Source: Desulfuromonadaceae bacterium UBA5613 (GTDB lineage Bacteria > Desulfobacterota > Desulfuromonadia > Desulfuromonadales > UBA2197). Taken from it: a stretch of 25,419 nucleotides of DNA. Position 1 is the first letter of the stretch. Each line of letters opens with the position of its first letter. Positions 1 to 7,828 of the stretch are shown piece after piece. A model generated the notes under the pieces. It saw only the letters and a program-made list of their open reading frames with translations, made no database searches and had not been told where the DNA came from. The DNA lies in contig DIKR01000009.1 of NCBI GenBank assembly GCA_002424625.1, positions 1-25,419 of the forward strand, given 5' to 3'. The translations under genes and the position numbers were made by a program.

Positions 1-1
1 C

Positions 2-2194
2 GATGAAATCGGCATGGGCGACAATTATTATCTCGGTGATCGCAACGGCGTGCGCACGCCGATGCAGTGGAGTCCCGACCGTAACGCCGGCTTCTCTACC
101 GCCAGCCCCCAGAAGCTCTTTCTTCCGGCCATTATTGATGCCGAATATCACTACGAATCGATCAACGTTGAAAACCAGGAGCGCAACCCCTCGTCCCTGC
201 TGTGGTGGATGCGGCGCACCATTGCCATGCGCAAGCGCTTCAAGGCCTTCGGCTGCGGCTCTTTGGAGATGCTCTCCTCCGATAACCCCAAGGTCTTGAC
301 CTTCCTGCGCTGTCACGACGAAGAAAAGCTGCTGGTCGTCATCAATCTGTCCCGTTTTGCCCAGACCGTCACTGTCGATCTGGCCCGTTATGCCGGGATG
401 ATCCCGGAAGAGCTCTTTAGCCGTAACCGCTTCCCGATGATCCAGGAAAGCCGCTACCACTTCACCATGGGGACTTATGATTATTTCTGGTTTGTCCTGC
501 GCAATACTGAGGGAGCCGGGGAGATTCATGAAGAGAGCCAGAAACTCAAGGTGCGGGAGGGGCAGCCTTGGTGGGAGGTGCTGCAAGGCAAAAGTGGTGA
601 GCGGCTTTGCACTCATGTTCTTCCTCCTTATCTGCAGCGCGTCTTCTGGTTTTTCGGCAAAGGGCGGGGCATCAGCCAGGTCACCATCCTTGACAGCTGC
701 CAACTGAAACAGGACGATCAGGTCTTTCTCCTCGTCTTCATTCGGGTCGCCTACACGGAGTGGGATCCCGAAATTTATCAGATTCCCCTGACCTGGCTTT
801 CCGGCGAACAGTTTCAGGTGATGAGCGAACGTCATCCCTTGGCGACCATCACCTCTTTGAGCCTCGGCGACGTTGACGGTGTCCTTTGTGATGCCATCTA
901 CTTTGAAGCCTTCCGCGAACTTCTCTTTGCCCTGATCAGCGGCCGCAGCAAGGTGGCAGCAGCCCATGGTTCGCTCCTGGTTGGACTGCGCGGTGGCGGC
1001 ATCACCAAAAGCTCCCCTTCGCGGACCGAACTCTTTCCAAGTCGAGTGGCGGCGGTGGAGCAGAATAATACCAGTATCCTTTACGGAGATCGTCTCCTCT
1101 TTAAAATGTACCGGAAGTTGGAGGAGGGGATAAATCCTGAAGCGGAAATCCTCCGGTTCCTCGCGGAGAAGGATCGTTTCCGCCAGGTGCCGGCTTATGC
1201 CGGGGGGATCGAGTACCGGACCAGCCGCGGAAAAGCCTATGATCTCGGAGTCCTGCAAACCTATGTCCCTTGCCATGGAGATGCCTGGCGCAATGCCCTG
1301 ACCAGTCTGGCACAATTTGTCGAGTATCTCCTGACTCACAAGCACGAGCTCCCCAAACTGCCGTCCCGCCTGCCGACCCTGCTCGAAGTCGTCGACCAAG
1401 GCATTCCGATCCCCTTCGGCGATCTTGTCAGCGGCATGCGGCTGGAAATGGCCCTGCTCCTCGGGCAGCGGACGGCGGAGATGCATCAGGCCCTGGCGTC
1501 CCGCGCGCCGGAGAGCGTCTGGAGCATGGAAGAGTTTTCCACCCTTTACCAGCGCTCGGTCTTCCAGTCGATGCGCGCTTTGTTGCGGCGCAATTTTCAG
1601 TTGCTGACGAGCCATTTGCCGGATCTCTCTGAGGAGGTGCAGCGCCGGGCCGGAGTTCTCCTGGCGGCCGAAAAGGAGATTATCGGCTGCCTGCACAAAA
1701 TGACCGACCATCGCTTTTTTGCCATGAAGTGCCGGATTCACGGGGATTTTCATCTCGGACAGGCACTCTTTACCGGCAAGGATTTTGTCTTCATCGATTT
1801 TGAGGGGGAACCCTCCCATTCCCTGAGCGAACGCCGGCTGAAACGTTCGCCGCTGCGCGATGTGGCAAGCATGATCTACTCGATCCATTATGCGGCGATG
1901 ACGACCCTGCAGCATCACGACAGCAGCCATCCGGATGATGCCGCTCTCCTTACCTCCTGGCTGGAGGCCTGGTATGTCTGCGTCAGTGGCTCCTACCTCA
2001 AAGCCTACCTGCAGTCCATGCAGGATTCCCCCCTCATTCCCGAGGATCCCGAGGATCTGGCCATCATGCTGCGCAGTTACCTGATTCAGAAGATCGTTCA
2101 CGAGCTCGGAAAGGCTCTGAATAACCGTTTGGAGAGGGTCGATCTGCACTTGCGGGGGCTGGAAATGACGCTGCGGCAATCCCGTTGTTTGTGA
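2..2194 (+). CDS. treS: Trehalose synthase-maltokinase fusion, 3' part (5' end outside window)
   Basis: The reading frame is open from the first bases of the window, so this is the C-terminal ~730 residues of a longer protein. The first ~80 residues are the end of the GH13 barrel of trehalose synthase (GVRTPMQW, DRNAGFS, then SLLWWMRR), followed by the beta-sandwich domain. From about base 540 the protein continues into a maltokinase (Pep2/Mak) domain with the kinase-like motifs HGDFHLGQ (around base 1740) and IDFEGEP (around base 1795). In this family TreS interconverts maltose and trehalose and the kinase makes maltose-1-phosphate from ATP, feeding the GlgE alpha-glucan route in the cytoplasm. 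GlgE is not visible here but could lie upstream. The fused architecture is known in many bacteria. No rho-independent terminator is apparent after the stop. Family assignment is strong; the missing N-terminus cannot be judged. Confidence 0.93.
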   Translation, partial: DEIGMGDNYYLGDRNGVRTPMQWSPDRNAGFSTASPQKLFLPAIIDAEYHYESINVENQERNPSSLLWWMRRTIAMRKRFKAFGCGSLEMLSSDNPKVLTFLRCHDEEKLLVVINLSRFAQTVTVDLARYAGMIPEELFSRNRFPMIQESRYHFTMGTYDYFWFVLRNTEGAGEIHEESQKLKVREGQPWWEVLQGKSGERLCTHVLPPYLQRVFWFFGKGRGISQVTILDSCQLKQDDQVFLLVFIRVAYTEWDPEIYQIPLTWLSGEQFQVMSERHPLATITSLSLGDVDGVLCDAIYFEAFRELLFALISGRSKVAAAHGSLLVGLRGGGITKSSPSRTELFPSRVAAVEQNNTSILYGDRLLFKMYRKLEEGINPEAEILRFLAEKDRFRQVPAYAGGIEYRTSRGKAYDLGVLQTYVPCHGDAWRNALTSLAQFVEYLLTHKHELPKLPSRLPTLLEVVDQGIPIPFGDLVSGMRLEMALLLGQRTAEMHQALASRAPESVWSMEEFSTLYQRSVFQSMRALLRRNFQLLTSHLPDLSEEVQRRAGVLLAAEKEIIGCLHKMTDHRFFAMKCRIHGDFHLGQALFTGKDFVFIDFEGEPSHSLSERRLKRSPLRDVASMIYSIHYAAMTTLQHHDSSHPDDAALLTSWLEAWYVCVSGSYLKAYLQSMQDSPLIPEDPEDLAIMLRSYLIQKIVHELGKALNNRLERVDLHLRGLEMTLRQSRCL

Positions 2195-2230
2195 GGAAAC
2201 TTCTGAGCAAAACCCAGTCAAAAATTTACA

Positions 2231-2257
2231 GGGATGAAGGGGATTCAGGGGATAAGG
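2231..2257. repeat. Three tandem 9-bp GGGATNNAG-like units
   Basis: Between treS and the next gene, three 9-bp units run head to tail: GGGATGAAG, GGGATTCAG and GGGATAAGG. The rest of the 129-bp gap is A/T-rich and I see no clear promoter in it. The tandem could be a degenerate short repeat or a remnant of an intergenic repeat family; no function can be assigned. Confidence 0.5.
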
Positions 2258-2323
2258 GCGAAATAAAGCGTTTTTATGATGGGAAATAATGGCACATTTG
2301 TTTAATTCAGAAAGGGCAAAGTT

Positions 2324-3682
2324 ATGAGCACAACACGATTGGTGGTCATCGGCGGCGATGCCGCCGGCATGAGTGCCGCCGCCAAGGTGCGGCGGGAGGA
2401 TCCACAGCGCGAGATTGTCGTTCTGGAGCGCAGCCCCCACACCTCCTACTCCGCTTGCGGAATGCCTTATTTGATCGCCGGCATGGTGGAGTCGGCCGGG
2501 TTGTTGATTGCCAGGACACCGGAAAAATTCCGGGAAAAATACAATATTGATGCCCGGATCCAGCATGAAGTGACGGAACTGGACCTGAACGGTCAGCGTG
2601 TGCGGGTCAGTCATCTGGAAAGTGGCAAAGAGGTCTGGGAGCCCTATGACCAGCTCTTGATCGCCACCGGCGCCGAGGCCTTCCTTCCTCAACTTTCGGG
2701 CAGCGAAAGCGACGGTATCTTCGGTCTCTCCACTCTGGCCAGCGGTCTCCGCGTCCAGCAGTTTATGGATAAAGAGCAGCCGCGCCGGGCCGTGGTGGTG
2801 GGGGGTGGCTACATCGGCCTGGAGATGGCAGAGGCATTGATCCGAAGAGGGCTGCAGGTGTCGTTGGTGGAACGGGGCGAGCAGGTGATGGGGACGCTGG
2901 ACCCGGACATGGGGGCCATGGTCTCCGACGCCCTGCGGGAAATCGGGGTGACGCTTTATCTGCAGGAATCCCTGGTCGGCTATGAAAGCGCCCATGGCCG
3001 GGTCACCGGCGTGGTGACCGACCAGCGAACTCTGCCGGCCGAATTGGTCATTGTCGGTCTCGGCACCCGTCCCAACACCGCTTTGGCGGCGACCGCCGGC
3101 ATCACTTTGGGAGAAAAGGGCTCGATTCGGGTCAATCCCCGCATGCAGACGTCGGCGCCCGGGGTCTGGGCCGCCGGTGACTGCGCCGAGAGCTTTCATT
3201 TGGTCAGCCGCCGCTCCTTCCATGTCGCCCTCGGCACGGTGGCCAACAAACAGGGGACCGTCGCCGGCATCAATCTGGCGGGTGGCTATGCCACCTTTCC
3301 CGGCGTGGTCGGCACGGCGGTCAGCAAAATCTGTAAATACGAGGTGGCCCGTACCGGGCTGATGGAGCGGGAGATCCGCGACCTTGGCCTGCTCTACAAC
3401 ACCGCCACCATCGAGAGCAAGACCAGGGCCGGCTACTATCCCGGTGCCGGCTCGATTACGGTCAAGCTGCTGGCGGAGCAAGGAAGCGACCGTCTGCTCG
3501 GTGGGCAGATCGTCGGGCTGGAAGGGGCGGCCAAGCGGATTGATGTCTTGGCCACGGCCATCACTGCCGGCATGACTGTGCAGCAGGTGACGGATCTCGA
3601 CCTCTCTTATGCGCCACCCTTCTCGCCAGTCTGGGATCCGGTGCAGACCGCAGCCCGGCAGTTGTTGGCTGTCAACCGTTAG
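2324..3682 (+). CDS. FAD-dependent pyridine nucleotide-disulfide oxidoreductase, CoA-disulfide reductase/NADH oxidase type
   Basis: 452 residues, typical for the single-cysteine branch of this flavoprotein family. An N-terminal FAD dinucleotide fold starts VVIGGDAAGMSAA (residues 7-19). The redox-active cysteine is Cys45 in SYSACGMPY. A second dinucleotide fold for NAD(P)H has VVVGGGYIGLEMAEA, followed by the FAD-contacting VWAAGDCAES. The C-terminal dimerisation domain ends with YAPPFSPVWDPV, a family hallmark. Members reduce CoA disulfide, CoA persulfide/polysulfide or oxygen with NAD(P)H. There is no C-terminal rhodanese domain, so it is not the fused NADH-dependent persulfide reductase form. 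The start is supported by AAAGGG 7 bp upstream. It looks monocistronic, with 92 bp before htpX. The exact substrate cannot be read from sequence. Confidence 0.88.
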   Translation: MSTTRLVVIGGDAAGMSAAAKVRREDPQREIVVLERSPHTSYSACGMPYLIAGMVESAGLLIARTPEKFREKYNIDARIQHEVTELDLNGQRVRVSHLESGKEVWEPYDQLLIATGAEAFLPQLSGSESDGIFGLSTLASGLRVQQFMDKEQPRRAVVVGGGYIGLEMAEALIRRGLQVSLVERGEQVMGTLDPDMGAMVSDALREIGVTLYLQESLVGYESAHGRVTGVVTDQRTLPAELVIVGLGTRPNTALAATAGITLGEKGSIRVNPRMQTSAPGVWAAGDCAESFHLVSRRSFHVALGTVANKQGTVAGINLAGGYATFPGVVGTAVSKICKYEVARTGLMEREIRDLGLLYNTATIESKTRAGYYPGAGSITVKLLAEQGSDRLLGGQIVGLEGAAKRIDVLATAITAGMTVQQVTDLDLSYAPPFSPVWDPVQTAARQLLAVNR

Positions 3683-3774
3683 TTCATTTCATCTCCTTGT
3701 TTGCGTTTTTATTTGCTGTTACCATCGGCACAGGGTGGGTCTTTTTGACGTCACTACGAAAAAGGAGGAACATC

Positions 3775-4653
3775 ATGTTCAAACGCATCACGCTCTTTTT
3801 AATCACCAACCTGGCGATCGTCTTTGTTCTCAGCCTCGTGCTCAATCTGCTCGGCGTCGGTCCGATGCTCACCGAGCAGGGGATCGACTTTGCCAGCCTG
3901 ATTCTCTTTGCCGCAGTCTTCGGTTTCGGTGGCTCGCTGATCTCGCTGGTGATCTCGAAGTGGACGGCCAAGCGTTTGACCGGCGCCCGGGTGATTACCA
4001 CTCCGGCCAGTGAAGTAGAGTTCTGGCTGGTGGAGGTGGTGCGCCGTCAGGCAGTACAGGCCGGGATTGATATGCCGGAAGTGGCAATCTACGATGCGCC
4101 GGATGTCAATGCTTTTGCCACCGGCATGCGCCGCAACAGCGCCCTGGTGGCGGTCAGCACCGGATTGCTGCGGGCCATGGACCGGAACGAGGCCGAAGCG
4201 GTTTTGGCCCATGAGGTCAGCCATGTGGCCAACGGTGACATGATTACCCTGGCGTTGATTCAGGGAGTGGTCAACACCTTTGTCATCGTTGCAGCGCGGC
4301 TGGTCGGCCATCTTGTCGATCGCGTGGTCTTCAAGACTGAGCGCGGGCACGGGCCCGGCTTCTTTATCACTTCGATGATTGCCCAGATTGTTTTCGGCAT
4401 CCTCGCCAGCACCATCGTTTTCTGGTTCAGCCGCCAGCGGGAATTCCGCGCCGATGCCGGCGCCGCGACTCTGGCTGGCCGGGAGAAGATGATTGCGGCG
4501 CTGGAGAAGCTGCGCCAGAGTGCCCGTCAGCCCCATTTGCCGGATCAGATGAGTGCTTTTGGCATCTCCGGCACCGTCGGGAGCGGTTTAAAGCGGCTCT
4601 TTATGACCCATCCGCCCCTGGAAGAACGGATCGCCGCCCTCAAGCGCGGCTAA
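3775..4653 (+). CDS. htpX: Membrane zinc metalloprotease HtpX
   Basis: 292 residues counted from the ATG preceded by AAGGAGGAA, which favours this start over an in-frame ATG 78 bases upstream. There are two N-terminal membrane helices (about residues 5-28 and 38-61), then the catalytic zinc site HEVSH (His146, Glu147, His150) and the third ligand Glu223 in the REFRAD motif. Two further hydrophobic segments lie at about 158-180 and 196-218. The C-terminal THPPLEERIAAL is typical of HtpX. The family degrades misfolded or damaged inner-membrane proteins together with FtsH, with the active site facing the cytoplasm. The next gene begins 12 bp downstream, so the two are probably cotranscribed. All catalytic residues are present. 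Confidence 0.95.
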   Translation: MFKRITLFLITNLAIVFVLSLVLNLLGVGPMLTEQGIDFASLILFAAVFGFGGSLISLVISKWTAKRLTGARVITTPASEVEFWLVEVVRRQAVQAGIDMPEVAIYDAPDVNAFATGMRRNSALVAVSTGLLRAMDRNEAEAVLAHEVSHVANGDMITLALIQGVVNTFVIVAARLVGHLVDRVVFKTERGHGPGFFITSMIAQIVFGILASTIVFWFSRQREFRADAGAATLAGREKMIAALEKLRQSARQPHLPDQMSAFGISGTVGSGLKRLFMTHPPLEERIAALKRG

Positions 4654-4665
4654 GGGACTCTTGCC

Positions 4666-6102
4666 ATGCCCGATTTGAACGCCCTCTTTCTCACCGTCGG
4701 CAACTATTGCCGGCGTGAGGTGATCACTTGCGCTCCGGCTGACCGATTGACGGCAGCGGCTGCGATCATGCAGCGCCGTAATATCTCCAGTCTGGTGGTC
4801 TGTGACGGGGGGCAGCCGGTCGGCATTCTGACCGATCGCGACCTGCGCAACAAGGTGGTGGCGCAAGGAATCGATCCCGGCACCTTGAGCGTGGCTGAGA
4901 TCATGAACAGCCCGGTGCTGACGATCTCGGAAGATGATTATCTCTTCGAAGCTTTGCATCTCATCTCCCGCCATCGCATTCATCGTCTGGTGGTGACCGG
5001 TCCGGGTGGCGAGTTGGCCGGGATTATCACCGATTCGGATATCCTGCGGGTGCAGACCCGTTCGCCGCAACAACTGGTGCGAGAGATTGAAGAGGCTGCC
5101 ACTCTAGACGAGTTGAAAGGGCTGCATCAGCGGGTTCAGGGTCTGGTCCAGCATCTGATCGGCACCGGTGTTCACATTCGCGATATGGTACGGCTCATCG
5201 CCCATCTCAATGACCGAATTGTTGTCCGGTTGATCGCTCTGCTGCGGGCGGACCGTTTTCCTGGCTTGACCGAAAAGTTTGCATTTGTGGTGCTGGGGAG
5301 CGAAGGGCGCGGTGAGCAGACCTTGACGACCGATCAGGATAATGCCCTGATCTACGTCGACGATCTCGCTGCGGCGGATCTGCAGCAGCTGAAAGAGTTC
5401 AGCACGCTCCTCATCAACAGTCTGATTGCCATCGGCGTCCCATCCTGCCCGGGTGGTATCATGGCCAAGAATGATCCCTGGCGTCGCAGTCTCCGAGAGT
5501 GGCGCACGGTCCTGGATCAGTGGTTCAGTACGCCGACACCGGAAAACATCATGAATGTCAGTATGTTCTCCGATTTGCGGATGTTAAGTGGTGATCCTGC
5601 TCTGGAGCAGGCGCTGAAGGACCATGTTGTCGGGCGCTTGCAGGGGAATGATTTCTATCTCGGGCATATGACCGCCAATCTCCTGCACTTCCCCGTGCCG
5701 CTGGGTCTGTTCGGCCGGGTCAAGGGGGAAAAAGGGGAGCATGCCGGGCGGCTTGATCTCAAAAAGGCGGGGATTTTCGCCATCACCGAGGGGGTGAAGA
5801 TCCTTGCGCTGGCGAACGGGGTGCAGGAGACCGGCACGGCCCGACGCATTGAGCGGTTGGCAGAACAGGGCGAGTTGACGCAAAAAGCGGCGGATGACCT
5901 CATTGCCAGTTTTTACGCGCTGGTCCATTTCCGCCTGCGCACCCAGGTCGATGCTATCAGTGCCGGCAGGGCGCCGGATAACCGCATCACCCTTGCCGGA
6001 TTGAACCGGATGGAGCAGGAGCGTCTGAAAGCGGCGCTGCAAGGGGTCCGTTCCTTTCAGGAAAGTCTCGGGAACCGCTACCGCTTGGGACAGTCGATTT
6101 AG
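4666..6102 (+). CDS. CBS-domain / DUF294 nucleotidyltransferase-like protein
   Basis: 478 residues. Two CBS domains occupy about residues 15-70 and 79-132; their repeated ILTDRDLR and IITDSDIL motifs suit adenosine-nucleotide binding. Residues ~150-300 form the DUF294 putative nucleotidyltransferase domain with GSEGRGEQ...TDQDNALIY (211-230), resembling the nucleotidyltransferase motif of GlnD/GlnE, with likely metal ligands Asp223 and Asp225. The C-terminal third is the helical DUF294_C region. No membrane helices are seen. Better-studied relatives often also carry an N-terminal cyclic-nucleotide-binding domain, which is absent here. The physiological substrate is unknown; a signalling role responding to adenylate state is inference. 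It begins 12 bp after htpX and ends 103 bp before the next gene. Confidence 0.85.
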   Translation: MPDLNALFLTVGNYCRREVITCAPADRLTAAAAIMQRRNISSLVVCDGGQPVGILTDRDLRNKVVAQGIDPGTLSVAEIMNSPVLTISEDDYLFEALHLISRHRIHRLVVTGPGGELAGIITDSDILRVQTRSPQQLVREIEEAATLDELKGLHQRVQGLVQHLIGTGVHIRDMVRLIAHLNDRIVVRLIALLRADRFPGLTEKFAFVVLGSEGRGEQTLTTDQDNALIYVDDLAAADLQQLKEFSTLLINSLIAIGVPSCPGGIMAKNDPWRRSLREWRTVLDQWFSTPTPENIMNVSMFSDLRMLSGDPALEQALKDHVVGRLQGNDFYLGHMTANLLHFPVPLGLFGRVKGEKGEHAGRLDLKKAGIFAITEGVKILALANGVQETGTARRIERLAEQGELTQKAADDLIASFYALVHFRLRTQVDAISAGRAPDNRITLAGLNRMEQERLKAALQGVRSFQESLGNRYRLGQSI

Positions 6103-6135
6103 GTTGGGTGCCGCCGCTTTATTGGCAATCCGTTT

Positions 6136-6174
6136 GGAATATATTGCAGTTGCAGGAATAGTTCATTATATTCC
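6136..6174. promoter_or_regulatory. Inverted repeat GGAATATA...TATATTCC around a promoter
   Basis: A perfect 8-bp inverted repeat (GGAATATA at 6136-6143, TATATTCC at 6167-6174; 23 bp between) brackets the proposed -35 and overlaps the proposed -10 of the downstream operon. This arrangement suits a regulator-binding site, but no regulator gene lies nearby and the arms are A/T-rich, so chance is possible. Confidence 0.4.
6144..6172 (+). promoter_or_regulatory. Likely sigma-70 promoter of the DUF389-mrp operon
   Basis: TTGCAG (6144-6149) and TATATT (6167-6172) are separated by 17 bp, in the 103-bp gap before the DUF389 gene. The spacing is ideal and both hexamers are close to consensus. It would start transcription about 25 bp before the coding region, which leaves room for a ribosome-binding site. 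Confidence 0.5.
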
Positions 6175-6205
6175 GGAACCATATTTTTAAAGGCAGGCGC
6201 ACTTC

Positions 6206-7822
6206 ATGACTCCAGAACCACCGGAAAAATCTCCCCTGCGGGAAGCCCTGCATCGTCTGCGACTGACGGTCAACGAGTATCTCGATAACAAGTCAGCTGA
6301 CGTGCAGCACAAAGAGGTCATCAAAGAACTCTATACCCGCACGGACATGACCGGCAGTTATGTGGCGGCGCTGGTCTTTGCCAATCTCATCGCTCTGCTC
6401 GGGCTTTTGTCCAACAGTGTCGCCGTGGTGATCGGTGCCATGCTCATCTCGCCGCTGATGGGGCCGATCTTTACCCTCGGGCTGGCTTTTGCGCTCGGCC
6501 ATCTGACTCTGGCCCGCAAGGCTGCCCGGATTATCACCATCAGTGTTTTAGTGACAGTGCTGGCTGCCGCCTTCTTTACCCTCCTCTCCCCCCTCAAGGA
6601 AGTGACGCCGGAAATTCTGTCCCGCACCCGGCCGAATATCTACGACTTACTGGTCGCCATCTTCTCCGGCGCCGTCGGGGCCATCGCCCTTTGCACCCGG
6701 AAAAACTACCTCTTTACCACCACCGGGGTTGCCGTCGCGACCGCGGTCATCCCCCCCTTGAGTGTCGTCGGCTATGGCATTGGCACCTTCCAGTTCAGCA
6801 TGGCCCTGGGCGGCTTTTTCCTCTTCTTTACCAACCTGGTGGCGATCGTCATCAGTTCCGATATTGTCTTCATGCTCCTGCGCTTCCGCACCTCCATGGT
6901 CGAAGAGAGTCCGTACCCCTTAGGGCTGCGGCTGAAAGTCCTCGGTATTACCCTCGCCATCATCTCCGTCCCCCTCGTCACTACGTTGGCCATCGATATC
7001 CGTGCCCTTAAACTGAGCAAGCGGATTGAGCAGACCCTCAAGAGTCACCTTAATCTGGAGGGGCAATCGCGCCTGACCTCGTTTTCGATCAATCGCGAAG
7101 CGCCGGTCATCAAGGTTCTGGCGACCGTCAACACTGTTACCGAGTTTGATGCCGACAGCGAAAAGGTGCTTAAGAACGCCCTTGGCAGCGAAACGAAACG
7201 CCCTGTTGAGCTCGAACTTGAGCAGGTCGTGGTCAAGGCCGGAACCATTAAAAAACCAACGCAGCCCCTGGCCCTCGGCTCTTCCCCGCCGGCACCCGCA
7301 GCCCCTGAGACTCTTGCGACGCTGCGCAGCAAAACCATGGGGATCATCCGGGGAGCTTGTGACGAAGCCGGTACCTTCCTGTCCCCCTGGCCGGTGCGCA
7401 GCTGTGAGGTCAGCTTCAGCGCCGAATCTTCACCGGTGACCCTGCACCTGGCTGTCGGCCGCGATCAGCCGCTGCGCGAGCAGGAGGAGCGCTGGCTGAG
7501 GCTGGCGGTCGCTAAAAAGTTGCAGGAAGAGGTGGTCGTGAAGCTGTCGACGGTCCCGCTGCTGCCGGCTCTGACCCTCGCTGACGACGGTGTGCCGGAC
7601 GCGTCTGGAGTGAAAGCGTTGGGGATACTCAAGGAGTTGACGCAAAAAAAGATCCCGCTGCGGTTGACCTTGCACTACCCGACCGGGGGACGAAACAATC
7701 TGAAAAAAGCGCGCCTGCTGCAAGGGTACCTGGAAAAAGAGCTGGGGATAGCCGGCGAGCGGATCACCCTTAAATCGTCCGGAAGCAGTTATCTGGTGAC
7801 GGTGCAGGAAGAGGGAGGGTAG
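6206..7822 (+). CDS. DUF389 family membrane protein with long C-terminal extension
   Basis: 538 residues. About seven hydrophobic segments lie between residues 52 and 265, including the DUF389 signature region around NSVAVVIGAMLISPLMGP (70-87) and VATAVIPPLSVVGYGIG. The first ~45 residues are soluble and charged. The function of DUF389 is unknown; transport or membrane sensing is often suggested. After residue ~270 comes a long soluble part: a mixed alpha/beta stretch, a proline/alanine linker (about 350-370), a second segment, and a final block (about 465-530) whose spacing resembles an OmpA-like domain (N..KARLLQGYLEKELGI...RI). This extension is longer than in the usual short DUF389 proteins. 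The stop lies 6 bp before mrpA, so it is very probably the first gene of the mrp operon. DUF389 call strong; OmpA-like call tentative. Confidence 0.82.
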   Translation: MTPEPPEKSPLREALHRLRLTVNEYLDNKSADVQHKEVIKELYTRTDMTGSYVAALVFANLIALLGLLSNSVAVVIGAMLISPLMGPIFTLGLAFALGHLTLARKAARIITISVLVTVLAAAFFTLLSPLKEVTPEILSRTRPNIYDLLVAIFSGAVGAIALCTRKNYLFTTTGVAVATAVIPPLSVVGYGIGTFQFSMALGGFFLFFTNLVAIVISSDIVFMLLRFRTSMVEESPYPLGLRLKVLGITLAIISVPLVTTLAIDIRALKLSKRIEQTLKSHLNLEGQSRLTSFSINREAPVIKVLATVNTVTEFDADSEKVLKNALGSETKRPVELELEQVVVKAGTIKKPTQPLALGSSPPAPAAPETLATLRSKTMGIIRGACDEAGTFLSPWPVRSCEVSFSAESSPVTLHLAVGRDQPLREQEERWLRLAVAKKLQEEVVVKLSTVPLLPALTLADDGVPDASGVKALGILKELTQKKIPLRLTLHYPTGGRNNLKKARLLQGYLEKELGIAGERITLKSSGSSYLVTVQEEGG

Positions 7823-7828
7823 CGCGCG

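Noticed and set aside
2280..2310. Possible sigma-54 promoter at TGGCAC before the flavoenzyme gene
   Set aside because: The downstream GC element at the required spacing is missing.
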